A stretch of DNA of 64,000 bases from Flavobacteriales bacterium (GCA_947497485.1 CANMHB010000007.1:1-64000); one strand, 5' to 3'; numbered from the stretch's first letter, positions 36,200 to 44,769 are shown. Notes: generated by a model not told the origin, from the sequence alone. Program-made: numbers and translations.

Positions 36200-37645
36200 A
36201 TGCTAAATCGATTCTTCGGAGAAAGATTTCATTCAAAATTTCACTTTTTTGTCTTGTTAATTTTACTTGTTGGCTTATGCTGCAGTAAGTTTTTAATGTC
36301 AATGGGTTTGCTCCTTGGCGGATTGAATTTCTTCTTGGAAGGAAATCTTAAATCAAAACTAGAACGCCTAAAAGATAACAAGCTTTTTCTGCTGATTTTC
36401 GGATTCTATTTGCTTCATGTAATTGGAATGCTTTGGTCAAACAACTGGGATTATGGATTAAATGAATTACGCCAGAAAAGCTCTTTAGGAATAATATCCA
36501 TTATTATTTGTTCTGCCCCGCTTCCATCGAAAGAGAATATAAATAGATTGCTTCTAGCTTTTATCGGAACGTTGGTGATTGTTTCTGTAATCAATTTTGT
36601 AGTTTATTTCTTTTTTGCCGACAAGTTTCACTTAATAGATATACGAGACATGTCAAGATTTGGATCTCACATTCGGTTTGGTATTTTGATTGGATTCGGA
36701 GTTGCGGTTTCATATCATTTATCACGTTGTTACGCGCGATTTAAATGGTTGTTTTTAGCGATATCACTATGGTTTGTTTGCTATACTTATTTCAGCCAGG
36801 TTTTATCGGGCATTATCGCTTTATTGATTGTTGTTTTTGGCGTATTGATTTGGAAACTTTATCAACACAAAAAGTACTTTTTAATCGGTGTGATTCTGCT
36901 GATTTCGTTGGTTATGAAGGGTGCGTTGATTGTTTATTTAATGCAACCGATTAAACAGCAATCTATGTTCAAAGAAAACTACATTACGCTTCAAGAAGAA
37001 TGGAACAAACGCTCGAGTATATCATATGACAGCTTCGATTTAAGAAAACAGCATTTGTCGCAAACCCTTGAGCGCTATTTGATTTCAAAAAATCTTCCAG
37101 TAAGAGGAGATGGCGTCCAAAAACTTTCAAATCAAGACATCGATTTCATTGAAAAGGGATTTGCTGATGTGCGTCAAACGAAAAATGGCTTAATGGCTCG
37201 TTTATTTGGCATTCGTTATCAATTGCATAAAAACATGAATCCAAGCGGTCATTCAATACTTGAACGAGTAGAATTTTGGAAAAACTCTGCTCAAATTATT
37301 CAGGAAAATTGGCTCATAGGTGTTGGAACCGGCGACGTTAATGATGAAATTCAAAAAATGTATGATAAAAGACACTCTTTGTTAAACGAAGATCGTAGAC
37401 TGCGTTCTCACAACTCTTATCTTACATTTTGGCTCACGTTTGGAATATTTGGATTGTTATATTTCATATGGCTACAAGTTGCATTTTTCAAGGTTCAGTG
37501 GAATGGAAAGAATCTTCTTGCTGTCTTTTTTATCCTAATCTCCGCTGTTACATTTCTGTTCGAGGATACTCTTGAAACCCAAATGGGAATTACCTATTTT
37601 ACGTTGTTCTACTCGCTTTTTTCGATTGAAACGAAAAGTATTTAA
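36200..37645 (+). CDS. O-antigen ligase/polymerase family membrane protein (Wzy_C)
   Basis: A 481-aa polytopic protein with about ten hydrophobic segments. A large periplasmic loop lies at about residues 255-395, followed by RSHNSYLTFWLTFGIFGLLYFIWL, the conserved ligase region (Arg/His near 400). It would join or polymerise polysaccharide on lipid carriers in the inner membrane. The last ~27 residues (EDTLETQMGITYFTLFYSLFSIETKSI) are encoded by 37562-37645. A diverged second copy of that coding stretch occurs at 39708-39815, beyond the accessory segment. The visible C-terminus may therefore not be the ancestral one. Polymerase and ligase functions cannot be separated by sequence. Confidence 0.85.
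   Translation: MLNRFFGERFHSKFHFFVLLILLVGLCCSKFLMSMGLLLGGLNFFLEGNLKSKLERLKDNKLFLLIFGFYLLHVIGMLWSNNWDYGLNELRQKSSLGIISIIICSAPLPSKENINRLLLAFIGTLVIVSVINFVVYFFFADKFHLIDIRDMSRFGSHIRFGILIGFGVAVSYHLSRCYARFKWLFLAISLWFVCYTYFSQVLSGIIALLIVVFGVLIWKLYQHKKYFLIGVILLISLVMKGALIVYLMQPIKQQSMFKENYITLQEEWNKRSSISYDSFDLRKQHLSQTLERYLISKNLPVRGDGVQKLSNQDIDFIEKGFADVRQTKNGLMARLFGIRYQLHKNMNPSGHSILERVEFWKNSAQIIQENWLIGVGTGDVNDEIQKMYDKRHSLLNEDRRLRSHNSYLTFWLTFGIFGLLYFIWLQVAFFKVQWNGKNLLAVFFILISAVTFLFEDTLETQMGITYFTLFYSLFSIETKSI
37562..37635 (+). repeat. Left copy of duplicated ligase 3' end
   Basis: This stretch within the ligase gene is matched by 39708-39781. A 23-base core is identical (37593-37615 and 39739-39761) and the rest differs mainly at third codon positions. 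The two copies are in direct orientation, 2146 bases apart, and bracket the cassette ORF, the palindromic element and fic. Confidence 0.8.
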
Positions 37646-37844
37646 CAGCATATAAAACTAATTGTGCTTGTCATATCGGTCACAAGAAATTTACAACAGA
37701 TAGATTCACATTTTGATGACTTGTAAAAATTTTTTCTATTTTTATAAAAGTTACTGAAAGTAAACAAATACAACAAATGGATGATTGCTTGAATTGCTTC
37801 TGGTAATGGTGTAAGTAAGTTATATACCAACTTAAAGAACGACA

Positions 37845-38522
37845 ATGAACGACAACGAACAAATATATATTAGCACACTAAAACGGAAAGTTTACGACCG
37901 TATTTCGGTTGACATAAACGAAAAGGCGATTGACGAAATTGTAAAATCTCACCTTGTAAAATCTCACCTTGACGACAAAGTTTCAGCAGGTTTTCAGGAT
38001 TACTACTTCTTGACACTTGACAACGAAAAACTTTACAATAGTTCAACCGACTTTTTCAGACAGTTTAAAAAGAGGTATTCACTTCAGGGTATTGACAACA
38101 ACTACCTTGACAAACTTGAAGGACTTAAAAAAGAAATCTTAAAAAATATTCGTGCAGACAAATTAGCTCAACTCTATTTTGACACTTTTAGTAAGGCGGT
38201 TATAAAACACGGAAAGGAATTTAAACATAAAGACCTTGGTTCATTCTTCGCTAAACTTGTTCATACCTTCCGACCAGACGAATATTGTGCATTAGACAAT
38301 CCAATCAAGAATTACTTCGGACTTAAAAAAGAGAGTTTTTTCATTTCGTTTTTTATCATTAGTGTTGAGTACAAACATTGGGCGACCGACAACAAAAAGT
38401 TATTAAAAATCATAAGAGAAAAATTTAAACAGGCGGACACAAAAGGAATTTTACAGCACGACAAACTAACGGACTTGAAACTTTTAGACCTTATATTTTG
38501 GAGCAAAGCAAACCCACAATGA
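37845..38522 (+). CDS. Protein of unknown function with foreign codon use, probable cassette gene
   Basis: A 225-aa cytosolic-looking protein without signal peptide or membrane segment; I do not recognise the family. It is helical and charged (FKKRYSLQGIDNNYLDKLEGLKKEILKNIRADKLAQLYF, VHTFRPDEYCALDNPIKNYFGLKKESFF). The segment 'FRPDEYCALDNPIKNYFG' resembles end-binding domains of HhH type only loosely. Codon choice is visibly different from neighbours: GAC, AAC and CTT are frequent where flanking genes use GAT, AAT and TTA. A 15-base tandem repeat at 37941-37970 encodes VKSHL twice. About 200 bases upstream (37646-37844) hold no gene. A palindromic attC-like element follows directly. Confidence 0.7.
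   Translation: MNDNEQIYISTLKRKVYDRISVDINEKAIDEIVKSHLVKSHLDDKVSAGFQDYYFLTLDNEKLYNSSTDFFRQFKKRYSLQGIDNNYLDKLEGLKKEILKNIRADKLAQLYFDTFSKAVIKHGKEFKHKDLGSFFAKLVHTFRPDEYCALDNPIKNYFGLKKESFFISFFIISVEYKHWATDNKKLLKIIREKFKQADTKGILQHDKLTDLKLLDLIFWSKANPQ
37941..37970 (+). repeat. 15-bp exact tandem duplication within the cassette ORF
   Basis: GTAAAATCTCACCTT occurs twice head to tail, adding five residues (VKSHL) in frame. It looks like a recent slippage event. Confidence 0.8.
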
Positions 38523-38532
38523 CAAGAAAGTC

Positions 38533-38680
38533 GGCATATAATACGGGTTTTGCGTCAGGCGGGGTGACGTGCAAACTTGGAGCTTTGTGCTTCTATTCAA
38601 GTGTAGTGCAGGTTGACGGTTTTGTGCTCCGAAACCCGCCCGAACGCAAAGCCCGAAACCGTTAGCTGCAAAGCTCCAAC
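38533..38680 (+). repeat. attC-like palindromic element
   Basis: A GC-richer, non-coding 150-base stretch after the cassette ORF. Arm A (38545-38564) pairs with arm A' (38636-38656): four pairs, a G-T wobble, seven pairs, a small internal bulge, then six pairs. A second inverted pair, TTGGAGCTTTG (38578-38588) and CAAAGCTCCAA (38670-38680), interleaves with it. Just inside the right end lies CGTTAGCTGC (38661-38670), which differs at one position from the integron R' core GTTRRRY. The left end has ATATAAT where R'' (RYYYAAC) would be. No integrase is in the window. A chromosomal cassette attC site is a reasonable reading but not proven. Confidence 0.5.
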
Positions 38681-38812
38681 TGAAGTGATAGACCAAAAAA
38701 TAAAAAGCGATTTTTTAAAAAAGGAAGACTTAAGATTGTTTCCAATCTGAGCGATTTACCGTGAATTTTTGTATTTTTAAATGTTTTTTCATGGTAAACG
38801 CAAAATCAAATA

Positions 38813-39709
38813 ATGATAAATCAAACTACAAAAGATAAAATTGAGTTATTGCATCAGCGATATTTAATCTTAGCAAAGGGGAACGATTCTATACTGAAAG
38901 AAATAACCCTTGCCGAAATTCCTGAAATGGTTTATAACTCAAATGCAATTGAAAATTCAACACTTAGCTTGGAAGACACCGAAAAAATTCTTTCAGGAGG
39001 TAGTTTAGCGCGAAATGTAAATGTTCGCGAAGTTTACGAAGCTAAAAATTTGGCAAAACTTACTGAAATGTTATTAGAAAAAAATTCATCATTACTGAAT
39101 ATCAAGCTCATTTTAAACTTGCATAAAACATTACTCAACAACATTGACGATACTATCGCAGGACGGTTTAGAAGTGGAAAAGAATGGGTTAGGGTAGGGA
39201 ATCACTTGGGGGCAAATCCACAGTTTGTTCCTGCACTAATACAAGAATTGTTAGATAATTATAACCAGCATAAAATCATTTATTTTTTAGATGCTGTTGC
39301 GCATTTTCATGCTGAATTTGAAACCATTCACCCTTTTGTTGACGGAAATGGTCGAATGGGCAGAGTACTTATAAACCTGCAATTAATGAATGAAGGTTTC
39401 CCTCCAATTATCATTCAAAATAAAAGCAAACATACCGAATACTATCCACTATTCACACAGTACCAGTCAACAATGAAATTTGGCGGTTTTACTGAGCTGT
39501 TTGCTCTACTTTTGCAAGAAACACTGCACAAACGAATTACGATTCTTACGGCAAAAAAAATAATTCCACTTGCAATGTGGGCAAAGCAAAATGGAATAAA
39601 ACCAAACATTGCCGCCAATAAAGCGAAAAGACAGACAATTCCAGCCTTCCGCATGCGAGAAAAATGGATGATTGCAGAAGAATATATTCCAACCGAAACA
39701 AAAAGTTGA
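38813..39709 (+). CDS. Fic-family protein (AMPylase-like), self-inhibited class
   Basis: A 298-aa cytosolic protein. The catalytic Fic motif HPFVDGNGRMGR (173-184) is complete, including the His, the phosphate-binding GNGR and the final Arg. An upstream inhibitory-helix motif S43-N-A-I-E47-N48 fits (S/T)xxxE(G/N), which marks class II Fic proteins that carry their own inhibitory glutamate. ADP-ribose-free AMP transfer to a host protein is the usual activity; the target is unknown. The helix-rich C-terminus (KAKRQTIPAFRMREKWMIAEE) may be shortened, because the stop codon lies exactly at the junction with the duplicated ligase fragment. The gene probably arrived with the cassette region. Confidence 0.88.
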   Translation: MINQTTKDKIELLHQRYLILAKGNDSILKEITLAEIPEMVYNSNAIENSTLSLEDTEKILSGGSLARNVNVREVYEAKNLAKLTEMLLEKNSSLLNIKLILNLHKTLLNNIDDTIAGRFRSGKEWVRVGNHLGANPQFVPALIQELLDNYNQHKIIYFLDAVAHFHAEFETIHPFVDGNGRMGRVLINLQLMNEGFPPIIIQNKSKHTEYYPLFTQYQSTMKFGGFTELFALLLQETLHKRITILTAKKIIPLAMWAKQNGIKPNIAANKAKRQTIPAFRMREKWMIAEEYIPTETKS

Positions 39710-39815
39710 AGACACGCTCAAAATCCAAATGGGCATAGCCTATTTTACGTTGTTCTACTCGATTTTTTCTATACGTGAAATAAACGAACAACGGCAACAC
39801 GCTTATTTTTATTAA
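39708..39815 (+). pseudogene. Orphan 3' end of an O-antigen ligase-like gene
   Basis: Reading from 39708 in frame gives EDTLKIQMGIAYFTLFYSIFSI and then REINEQRQHAYFY followed by TAA at 39813-39815. The first 22 residues match the C-terminus of the ligase encoded at 37562-37627 with four differences. There is no start codon or upstream part. Its stop is 11 bases before gldA, so this is probably the original ligase terminus, displaced when the 37.6-39.7 kb segment entered with an alternative 3' end. A true direct repeat created by insertion is the other option. Confidence 0.8.
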
Positions 39816-39826
39816 TTTCGCAGCGC

Positions 39827-40726
39827 ATGTCGATTGAAGTAAAAAATTTATTCAAGTATTACGGAGAACAGGCCGCTGTTCGTGATGTGAGCTTCAAAGT
39901 AAAAAAAGGAGAAATCGTTGCTTTTATTGGCCCTAACGGAGCGGGAAAATCCACCACGATGAAAATTATGACGGGTTATATTCCTGCAACTTCCGGTGAG
40001 GTCTTCATTAGCGGAATGAAAGTGGATGTAGACAACTTGAAGACAAGACAAATCATTGGATATCTTCCTGAACACAACCCGCTTTACACAGATATGTATG
40101 TGCGCGAATACCTCGAATTTGTGGGTAGAATTTATAAAATTAAAAACCTCAAACAACGTGTTTCAGAAATGATTCAAATAGTGGGACTTGAGGTTGAACA
40201 AAATAAAAAAATTAGTGCCTTATCTAAAGGTTATCGTCAGCGCGTTGGGTTGGCTCAAGCGATCATTCACGACCCCGAGGTGTTAATTTTGGATGAGCCT
40301 ACGACCGGTTTGGATCCAAATCAATTGGTTGAAATTCGCGACTTGATTAAACGAATCGGGAAGGAAAAGACAGTTATGCTTTCAACCCACATCATGCAAG
40401 AAGTTGAAGCAATTTGTGATCGAATTGTTATTATTTCAAAAGGCCAAATTGTTGCGGATGACAAAGCTGGAAATCTTCAAAAAGAGCAGGCGCATCAAAC
40501 CGTTTACGTTGAATTTGATAAGAAAACTTCAAAGGCACAATTAACTAAAATTCCGCACGTCCGAAAAGTTGAGCAGGTTAATGATGGTTGGTTGCTCGAA
40601 ACAATTGATGAGGTTGACTTACGACTAGAAATAGCAAAGTTTGCACAAAAAGAAAATTGGTTGGTTCTTACCTTAAAAATTGAACAAAAAACACTCGAAG
40701 AAGTCTTCAAAGAATTAACAAAATAA
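39827..40726 (+). CDS. gldA: ABC transporter ATP-binding protein, GldA-like
   Basis: A 299-aa ATPase close to GldA, the nucleotide-binding subunit of the GldAFG transporter linked to gliding in Flavobacteriia. Walker A is GPNGAGKST (near residue 38). The signature is [15 protein letters not shown], and Walker B is [15 protein letters not shown]. The H-loop is MLSTHIMQE. The C-terminal extension (about 225-299) fits the GldA/CcmA-2 branch. The permease partners gldF and gldG are not nearby, which is usual for gldA. The gene is 11 bases after the ligase remnant and one base before tyrS. A general drug- or polysaccharide-exporting ATPase is the alternative. Confidence 0.75.
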   Translation: MSIEVKNLFKYYGEQAAVRDVSFKVKKGEIVAFIGPNGAGKSTTMKIMTGYIPATSGEVFISGMKVDVDNLKTRQIIGYLPEHNPLYTDMYVREYLEFVGRIYKIKNLKQRVSEMIQIVGLEVEQNKKISALSKGYRQRVGLAQAIIHDPEVLILDEPTTGLDPNQLVEIRDLIKRIGKEKTVMLSTHIMQEVEAICDRIVIISKGQIVADDKAGNLQKEQAHQTVYVEFDKKTSKAQLTKIPHVRKVEQVNDGWLLETIDEVDLRLEIAKFAQKENWLVLTLKIEQKTLEEVFKELTK

Positions 40727-40727
40727 A

Positions 40728-42008
40728 ATGCCTACAAATTTTATCGAAGAGTTAACGTGGAGAGGGATGATTCACGACATCATGCCCGGAACCGAAGAAG
40801 CGTTAATGAAAAAAGCATCTAGCGGTTACATTGGATTTGATCCTACGGCGGACTCCTTGCACATTGGTAGTTTGGTTCAAATAATGACGCTTGTTCATTT
40901 TCAACGATCAGGTCATAAGCCAATTGCCTTGGTTGGAGGAGCAACAGGAATGGTTGGTGATCCTTCGGGTAAGTCACAAGAACGCAATCTTTTGGATGAA
41001 GAAACACTTCGCCACAACGTTCAATGCGTGAAGGCTCAATTGGAAAAGTTTTTGGATTTTGAAGGCGAAAATGCCGCTGAAATGGTTAATAATTTCGACT
41101 GGTTTCAAAATATGTCATTCTTAGAGTTTATTCGGGATGTAGGCAAACATATTTCCGTTAATTATATGATGGCAAAGGATTCGGTGAAATCGCGTCTCGA
41201 AACAGGAATGTCCTTTACTGAATTTTCTTACCAATTGGTTCAAGGTTATGATTTTTATTATTTGAATCAACATAAAAACTGCATTGTGCAACTTGGTGGT
41301 TCGGATCAGTGGGGAAATATTGTAACAGGAACGGAATTAATTCGCAGAAAGGGTGGAGGAGAAGCTTATGCTGTTACCACGCCATTGATTAAAAAAGCGG
41401 ATGGCACCAAATTCGGGAAAACCGAAGGAGGTAATGTTTGGTTGGATCCAACTAAAACCTCACCGTATCAATTTTATCAGTATTGGTTGAATGCCGCAGA
41501 CGAAGACGCTGGAAATTTCATTCGCATATTTACCCTAAAAACAAGAGCTGAAATTGAAGCGCTTGAAAAAGAACATTCAGAGGCGCCTCATCTTCGGACT
41601 TTACAAAAAGCATTGGCGGAAGATATTACGACTCGAGTTCATGGAAAAGAAGCATTGGATGCAGCAATTGCTGCAAGTAACATTTTGTTTGGAAAATCGA
41701 CATCAGACGACTTGCGCAAACTGAGCGAAAAAGATTTCTTTCAGATTTTCGATGGCGTGCCAAGAGCAGGAATTTCACGTGCTGAAATCACAAATGGACT
41801 TGGTATCGTCGATGCTTTATCTGCCAAAACAGGTTTTCTTGCTTCGAATAGTGAGGCCAGACGAGAGTTGAAAGCAAATGCAATATCAGTGAATAAAGAA
41901 AAAGTGGAAGAAGCTTTTATTTTAACACCCGAAAACTTGATTAACAATCGCTATATCCTAATCGGAAAGGGAAAAAAGAACAACTATATTTTGTTTATTG
42001 AAGAATAG
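40728..42008 (+). CDS. tyrS: Tyrosyl-tRNA synthetase
   Basis: A 426-aa class I aminoacyl-tRNA synthetase. The HIGH-type motif is HIGSLVQ in [17 protein letters not shown] (near residue 45). The KMSKS-type motif is KFGKTEGG (near 230), as in bacterial Tyr[13 protein letters not shown] lies between them. The C-terminal ~80 residues form an S4-like RNA-binding domain ([19 protein letters not shown] ... [21 protein letters not shown]). The length is normal. It starts one base after gldA, so the two share a transcript. It converges on a TerB-like gene with ten bases between the stop codons. Confidence 0.96.
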   Translation: MPTNFIEELTWRGMIHDIMPGTEEALMKKASSGYIGFDPTADSLHIGSLVQIMTLVHFQRSGHKPIALVGGATGMVGDPSGKSQERNLLDEETLRHNVQCVKAQLEKFLDFEGENAAEMVNNFDWFQNMSFLEFIRDVGKHISVNYMMAKDSVKSRLETGMSFTEFSYQLVQGYDFYYLNQHKNCIVQLGGSDQWGNIVTGTELIRRKGGGEAYAVTTPLIKKADGTKFGKTEGGNVWLDPTKTSPYQFYQYWLNAADEDAGNFIRIFTLKTRAEIEALEKEHSEAPHLRTLQKALAEDITTRVHGKEALDAAIAASNILFGKSTSDDLRKLSEKDFFQIFDGVPRAGISRAEITNGLGIVDALSAKTGFLASNSEARRELKANAISVNKEKVEEAFILTPENLINNRYILIGKGKKNNYILFIEE

Positions 42009-42018
42009 GTTTTGGCAT

Positions 42019-42399
42019 TTATAACGCTTTAAACTTCTCAATAAGCTCATATTCTTTTTTAGTTAGCTTCCCGTAGGAATGTGCCACATCCTCCAAAACA
42101 TGGGTTAAAACATTTTTTTGAGTGTCATCGAAATGAACGTGATGTAATTTAAAATAGGTGTTAAACTCTAAAAGGGCATCTTCGAGTGTAAGTTCTAGGT
42201 CCTCTGAAGCCTCAAAAGCATATTCCGTGTAATAAGCCAAATCTGTTCCTGAAAAATCACTTTGTTTTTCAATAAGAGCCACTTTTTCTTGTACAAGTTT
42301 CATGATTTGCTCTTTCTCAATATCTTGAATGTATCCGTCACTTTTGGCTAAAGCGTAAAGCAGTTTTCCGTAGATGATATAAAAGTCTTTGTTTAGCAT
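42019..42399 (-). CDS. TerB-like helical protein of unknown function
   Basis: A 126-aa acidic all-helical protein. The N-terminal pattern FYIIYGKLLYALAKSDGYIQDIEKEQIMKLVQEKV resembles TerB/tellurite-resistance-like domains, where an acidic D-G-x-I-x-x-x-E segment may bind metal. The rest (LTLEDALLEFNTYFKLHHVHFDDTQKNVLTHVLEDVAHSYGKLTKKE) continues the helical bundle. There is no signal peptide. I assign the fold from pattern only; the function is unknown. It is convergent with tyrS. Confidence 0.65.
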   Translation of the reverse strand: MLNKDFYIIYGKLLYALAKSDGYIQDIEKEQIMKLVQEKVALIEKQSDFSGTDLAYYTEYAFEASEDLELTLEDALLEFNTYFKLHHVHFDDTQKNVLTHVLEDVAHSYGKLTKKEYELIEKFKAL

Positions 42400-42676
42400 A
42401 GTTCTTTTTAAGCGAATTTAATGTGCTATGCCTTTTACAGGCGCTAAGATTTGTTAAGGGCAAAAGAAATCGCAAAATATTTTCATTCTCATACTTTTCT
42501 CCAATACAAAGTCAACTTTGATTTGAAATATCACCCCTCTCTTTCTCCCCTCAAGGGGAGATGATTAAGCTTACAATTCTTCCTCCCTCGAGGGAGGACC
42601 GAGGAGGGTGAAGTATTAAGCTATAGTCATAGTTATTTTGTCACCTCCCCTACTCCCTCCTCAAGGAGGGAAAAAG
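42400..42676. repeat. Intergenic cluster of three short palindromes
   Basis: No gene is visible in this 277-base gap. It contains three CT/GA-rich palindromes: CTCCCCTCAAGGGGAG (42545-42560), TCCTCCCTCGAGGGAGGA (42581-42598) and CCCTCCTCAAGGAGGG (42655-42670). All have the type of dispersed hairpin repeat common in Flavobacteriales genomes. They may act as bidirectional terminators, but no T-run accompanies them. Confidence 0.6.
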
Positions 42677-43111
42677 TTAAACTCGTCTAACCTCCGCCAA
42701 CTCCAAATCAATTCGTTTAACATCCGATTGCAGTTGCTGCACTTCTTTGATGAGCATATACACTTGTTGAGTCAAATCTCCTGAAGTTTGCTTTGTTTGA
42801 TAGGCCGCAGGAGCATCTTCTAGTGCTTGGTCTTCGGAAAGAAAATAAACCATAGGTTGTTGTAAAATTGCAGCGATGATTGCCATGTTTGTCAATTGTT
42901 GCGACACTGTCGCAACAATTTTATTGCTATAAGATGTGCGCTTTTGAGTTTTTAAGTTTTCGTTGATAAATTTTCCTATTGACCAATAAAGAACTGTCGT
43001 TTCTGAATTCAAAAAAACAGCTGCTTTAGTTTTTGATTTCTCTATTATTTCTGTGATTCCAGAGAATAACTCTATAGAAAACAGCTGTATTTGTTCATCT
43101 GAATTTGTCAT
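42677..43111 (-). pseudogene. Chimeric remnant: DUF1016 N-terminus fused to an XRE-regulator-like C-terminus
   Basis: The ORF is open for 144 codons, but the product looks spliced from two families. Residues about 1-73 (FSGITEIIEKSKTKAAVFLNSETTVLYWSIGKFINE ... SYSNKIVATVSQQL) are the start of DUF1016/PDDEXK-type proteins, which normally run past 300 residues. From residue 74 on, NMAIIAAILQQPMVYFLSEDQ resembles the last helix of an XRE helix-turn-helix and its exit, followed by a coiled coil (DLTQQVYMLIKEVQQLQSDVKRIDLELAEVRRV). A deletion joining two adjacent genes explains this. The join coincides with a perfect palindrome at 42894-42920. It might still be expressed. Confidence 0.55.
42894..42920. 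repeat. 27-bp perfect palindrome at the chimera junction
   Basis: Arms AATTGTTGCGACA and TGTCGCAACAATT are separated by a single C. It lies within the codons for the conserved IVATVSQQL motif of DUF1016, directly before the point where the sequence changes family. Such a hairpin could have promoted the deletion. Confidence 0.8.
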
Positions 43112-43131
43112 GATTTAAATTTATTTTCTTC

Positions 43132-43182
43132 TTAAGTTAGTGAAAAAGATCGTTTGAAAAAAGGGAAAGAATAATTTATTCC
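43132..43182 (+). repeat. 51-bp direct repeat, left copy
   Basis: Matches 44770-44820 at all but two positions. A further ~42-base match follows in each copy (43192-43233 and 44938-44979). Each copy lies about 20 bases upstream of a minus-strand ATG. The 320-base gap 43112-43431 holds only this repeat, its partner block and the palindrome at 43276-43307. Confidence 0.85.
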
Positions 43183-43275
43183 TCCAAAAAAGGTCGCCAA
43201 AAAAACCGCCTGGTTGAGTTTGTGATTGTGTTTGAGTAAACCGTTAAAATGGTTGGGGAATTTGGGTGTTATATG

Positions 43276-43307
43276 CCCTAGGCATGGATTTAAATCCACG
43301 CCTAGGG
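43276..43307. repeat. 32-bp near-perfect palindrome
   Basis: CCCTAGGC at one end and GCCTAGGG at the other, with GGATTTAAATCC in the middle. One mismatched pair breaks an otherwise 16-pair stem. It has the look of a dispersed repeat. It lies downstream of the DUF4143 ATPase gene and may terminate it. Confidence 0.75.
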
Positions 43308-43431
43308 ATATCGTGGGAATATTATGATCGTTTCAACGATTTATACGTCATCCTATTTCAAATATTTGGGTGTTTTTATTGCCCCGAATTCATTGATGTG
43401 TAAAGGGAAAAATCCAAAAAAGTTGTAAGGC

Positions 43432-44571
43432 TTACTGCATTATTTTCCCCGCCCAGAGTTCTTCCAAAAATATTTTCCATGGAAGGATACGGATGCCATC
43501 TGAAATTCTTGGTAAAGGTTCGTTGCAAACTAAAATGAGTTGTTTTACAGAATATTCTTCCGAAAAGTATTTCAAGCCTTTAAGGTGTTTTGGTTGGGCG
43601 TTGTTTGTTGCCTTTACTTCAATCGCCACATCATTATTTCCGAGAACAAAATCAATTTCAATCTGTGAAGCAGTCCGCCAGTAGTAAATGGGATAATCCT
43701 TTTCTGAATAATTGCTGTGTGCATATAATTCATTATAAACAAAATGCTCAAAAGCATTCCCAAATAATTCGCTTCCAAATTCTATTCTTCCTCTTTTTAA
43801 TAAATGATTTACAATTCCAATATCAAAGAAATAGAACTTAGGGGCGGTTATTACCCTTCTTTTAGGTTTTTTTTGGTATGCAGGCAGGTATCTTCCAATG
43901 AGGGTATCTTCCAATATTTGAAAATATTCTTTTACAGTAACTGCACTAACACCACAGTCAGAGGCAATATTCGTATAATTAACCATCTCTCCATTACTGA
44001 ATGCGGCTGATTCGAGAAAGCGTGAAAAATTGGCAACGTTTCTAATTTTTGCCTCTCCAGCTATTTCGTCACGCAAGTAATTTCCAACATAGGCCGAAAT
44101 CAATTTTTTAGGCGATGCTGAAAGGTAATGCCTTGGAAGTAATCCGTTGTTCAGTGCTTTTAATAAATCAAAGTCGGGAATTTCCTGACAAATTAATGGA
44201 TAGAGTTCATATCTCAAGGCCCTTCCCCCAAGGAGATTGGTATTCAAACGTATAATTTTTCTTGGACTTGACCCACTCATAATTACTCTAACAGGTAAAT
44301 GAGTAATAATCCAATGTACTTCATTTAATAATTCAGGAATACGCTGTATTTCATCAATAATTATATCCTTGTATTGCCCTTCACATATTGTTTCTCGAAG
44401 TATAGAGGGATTTCGCAGTAATCTTTCGTAAACATCTGATAGCAACAGATCAAACCATAAGGCATCTGGAAATAACTCTTTCAATAAGGTACTTTTACCT
44501 GTTTGCCTTGCTCCCCATAAGAATAGACTTTCGTTCTCGGATTCAGTTAATACTTGCTTTCTGTGATACAT
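43432..44571 (-). CDS. AAA-type ATPase with DUF4143 C-terminal domain
   Basis: A 379-aa cytosolic ATPase. Walker A is GARQTGKST (20-28) and Walker B is DIIIDEIQRIP (about 69-79). A sensor-like SGSSPRKI follows. A DUF4143 domain takes up the C-terminal half, with the PDDEXK-like residues EIDFVLGNNDVAIEVKAT (about 301-318) typical of the family. These ATPases are scattered accessory genes in Bacteroidota and archaea, sometimes thought to take part in defence or DNA handling, without a firmly established role. The gene is intact, in native-like codon use, and is bracketed by the two copies of a 51-base repeat. Confidence 0.85.
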   Translation of the reverse strand: MYHRKQVLTESENESLFLWGARQTGKSTLLKELFPDALWFDLLLSDVYERLLRNPSILRETICEGQYKDIIIDEIQRIPELLNEVHWIITHLPVRVIMSGSSPRKIIRLNTNLLGGRALRYELYPLICQEIPDFDLLKALNNGLLPRHYLSASPKKLISAYVGNYLRDEIAGEAKIRNVANFSRFLESAAFSNGEMVNYTNIASDCGVSAVTVKEYFQILEDTLIGRYLPAYQKKPKRRVITAPKFYFFDIGIVNHLLKRGRIEFGSELFGNAFEHFVYNELYAHSNYSEKDYPIYYWRTASQIEIDFVLGNNDVAIEVKATNNAQPKHLKGLKYFSEEYSVKQLILVCNEPLPRISDGIRILPWKIFLEELWAGKIMQ

Positions 44572-44769
44572 TTTTAAAATTTAAAATACATGATATAATA
44601 AACAATAACTTTGAAATATCATGATAATCAAAGGTAAGGGTTTTGATTGTAATAAAAAATATTTTTAGTTTAATTCGTTTAGGAGACTTTATTGTTCGTT
44701 TTAAATAATTAATCCTCTCGTAAAACTCATTGTTTGATTTTAGATTATCCATTTTTCTTACTTTTCACT

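Noticed and set aside
37646..37844. Short gene ahead of the cassette ORF
   Set aside because: Only overlapping minus-strand ORFs of 60-67 codons in AT-rich sequence, without family features or a promoter.
42545..42670. Small RNA gene
   Set aside because: Three separate short palindromes without promoter or common fold; better read as dispersed repeats.
43276..43307. Integrase attachment site
   Set aside because: The palindrome has no duplicated partner nearby and looks like a dispersed hairpin repeat.
44543..44752. 69-codon minus-strand ORF as a gene
   Set aside because: Only the first ~20 codons look protein-like; the rest is AT-rich intergenic sequence, and it runs into the ATPase start. 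It is at best a stub.
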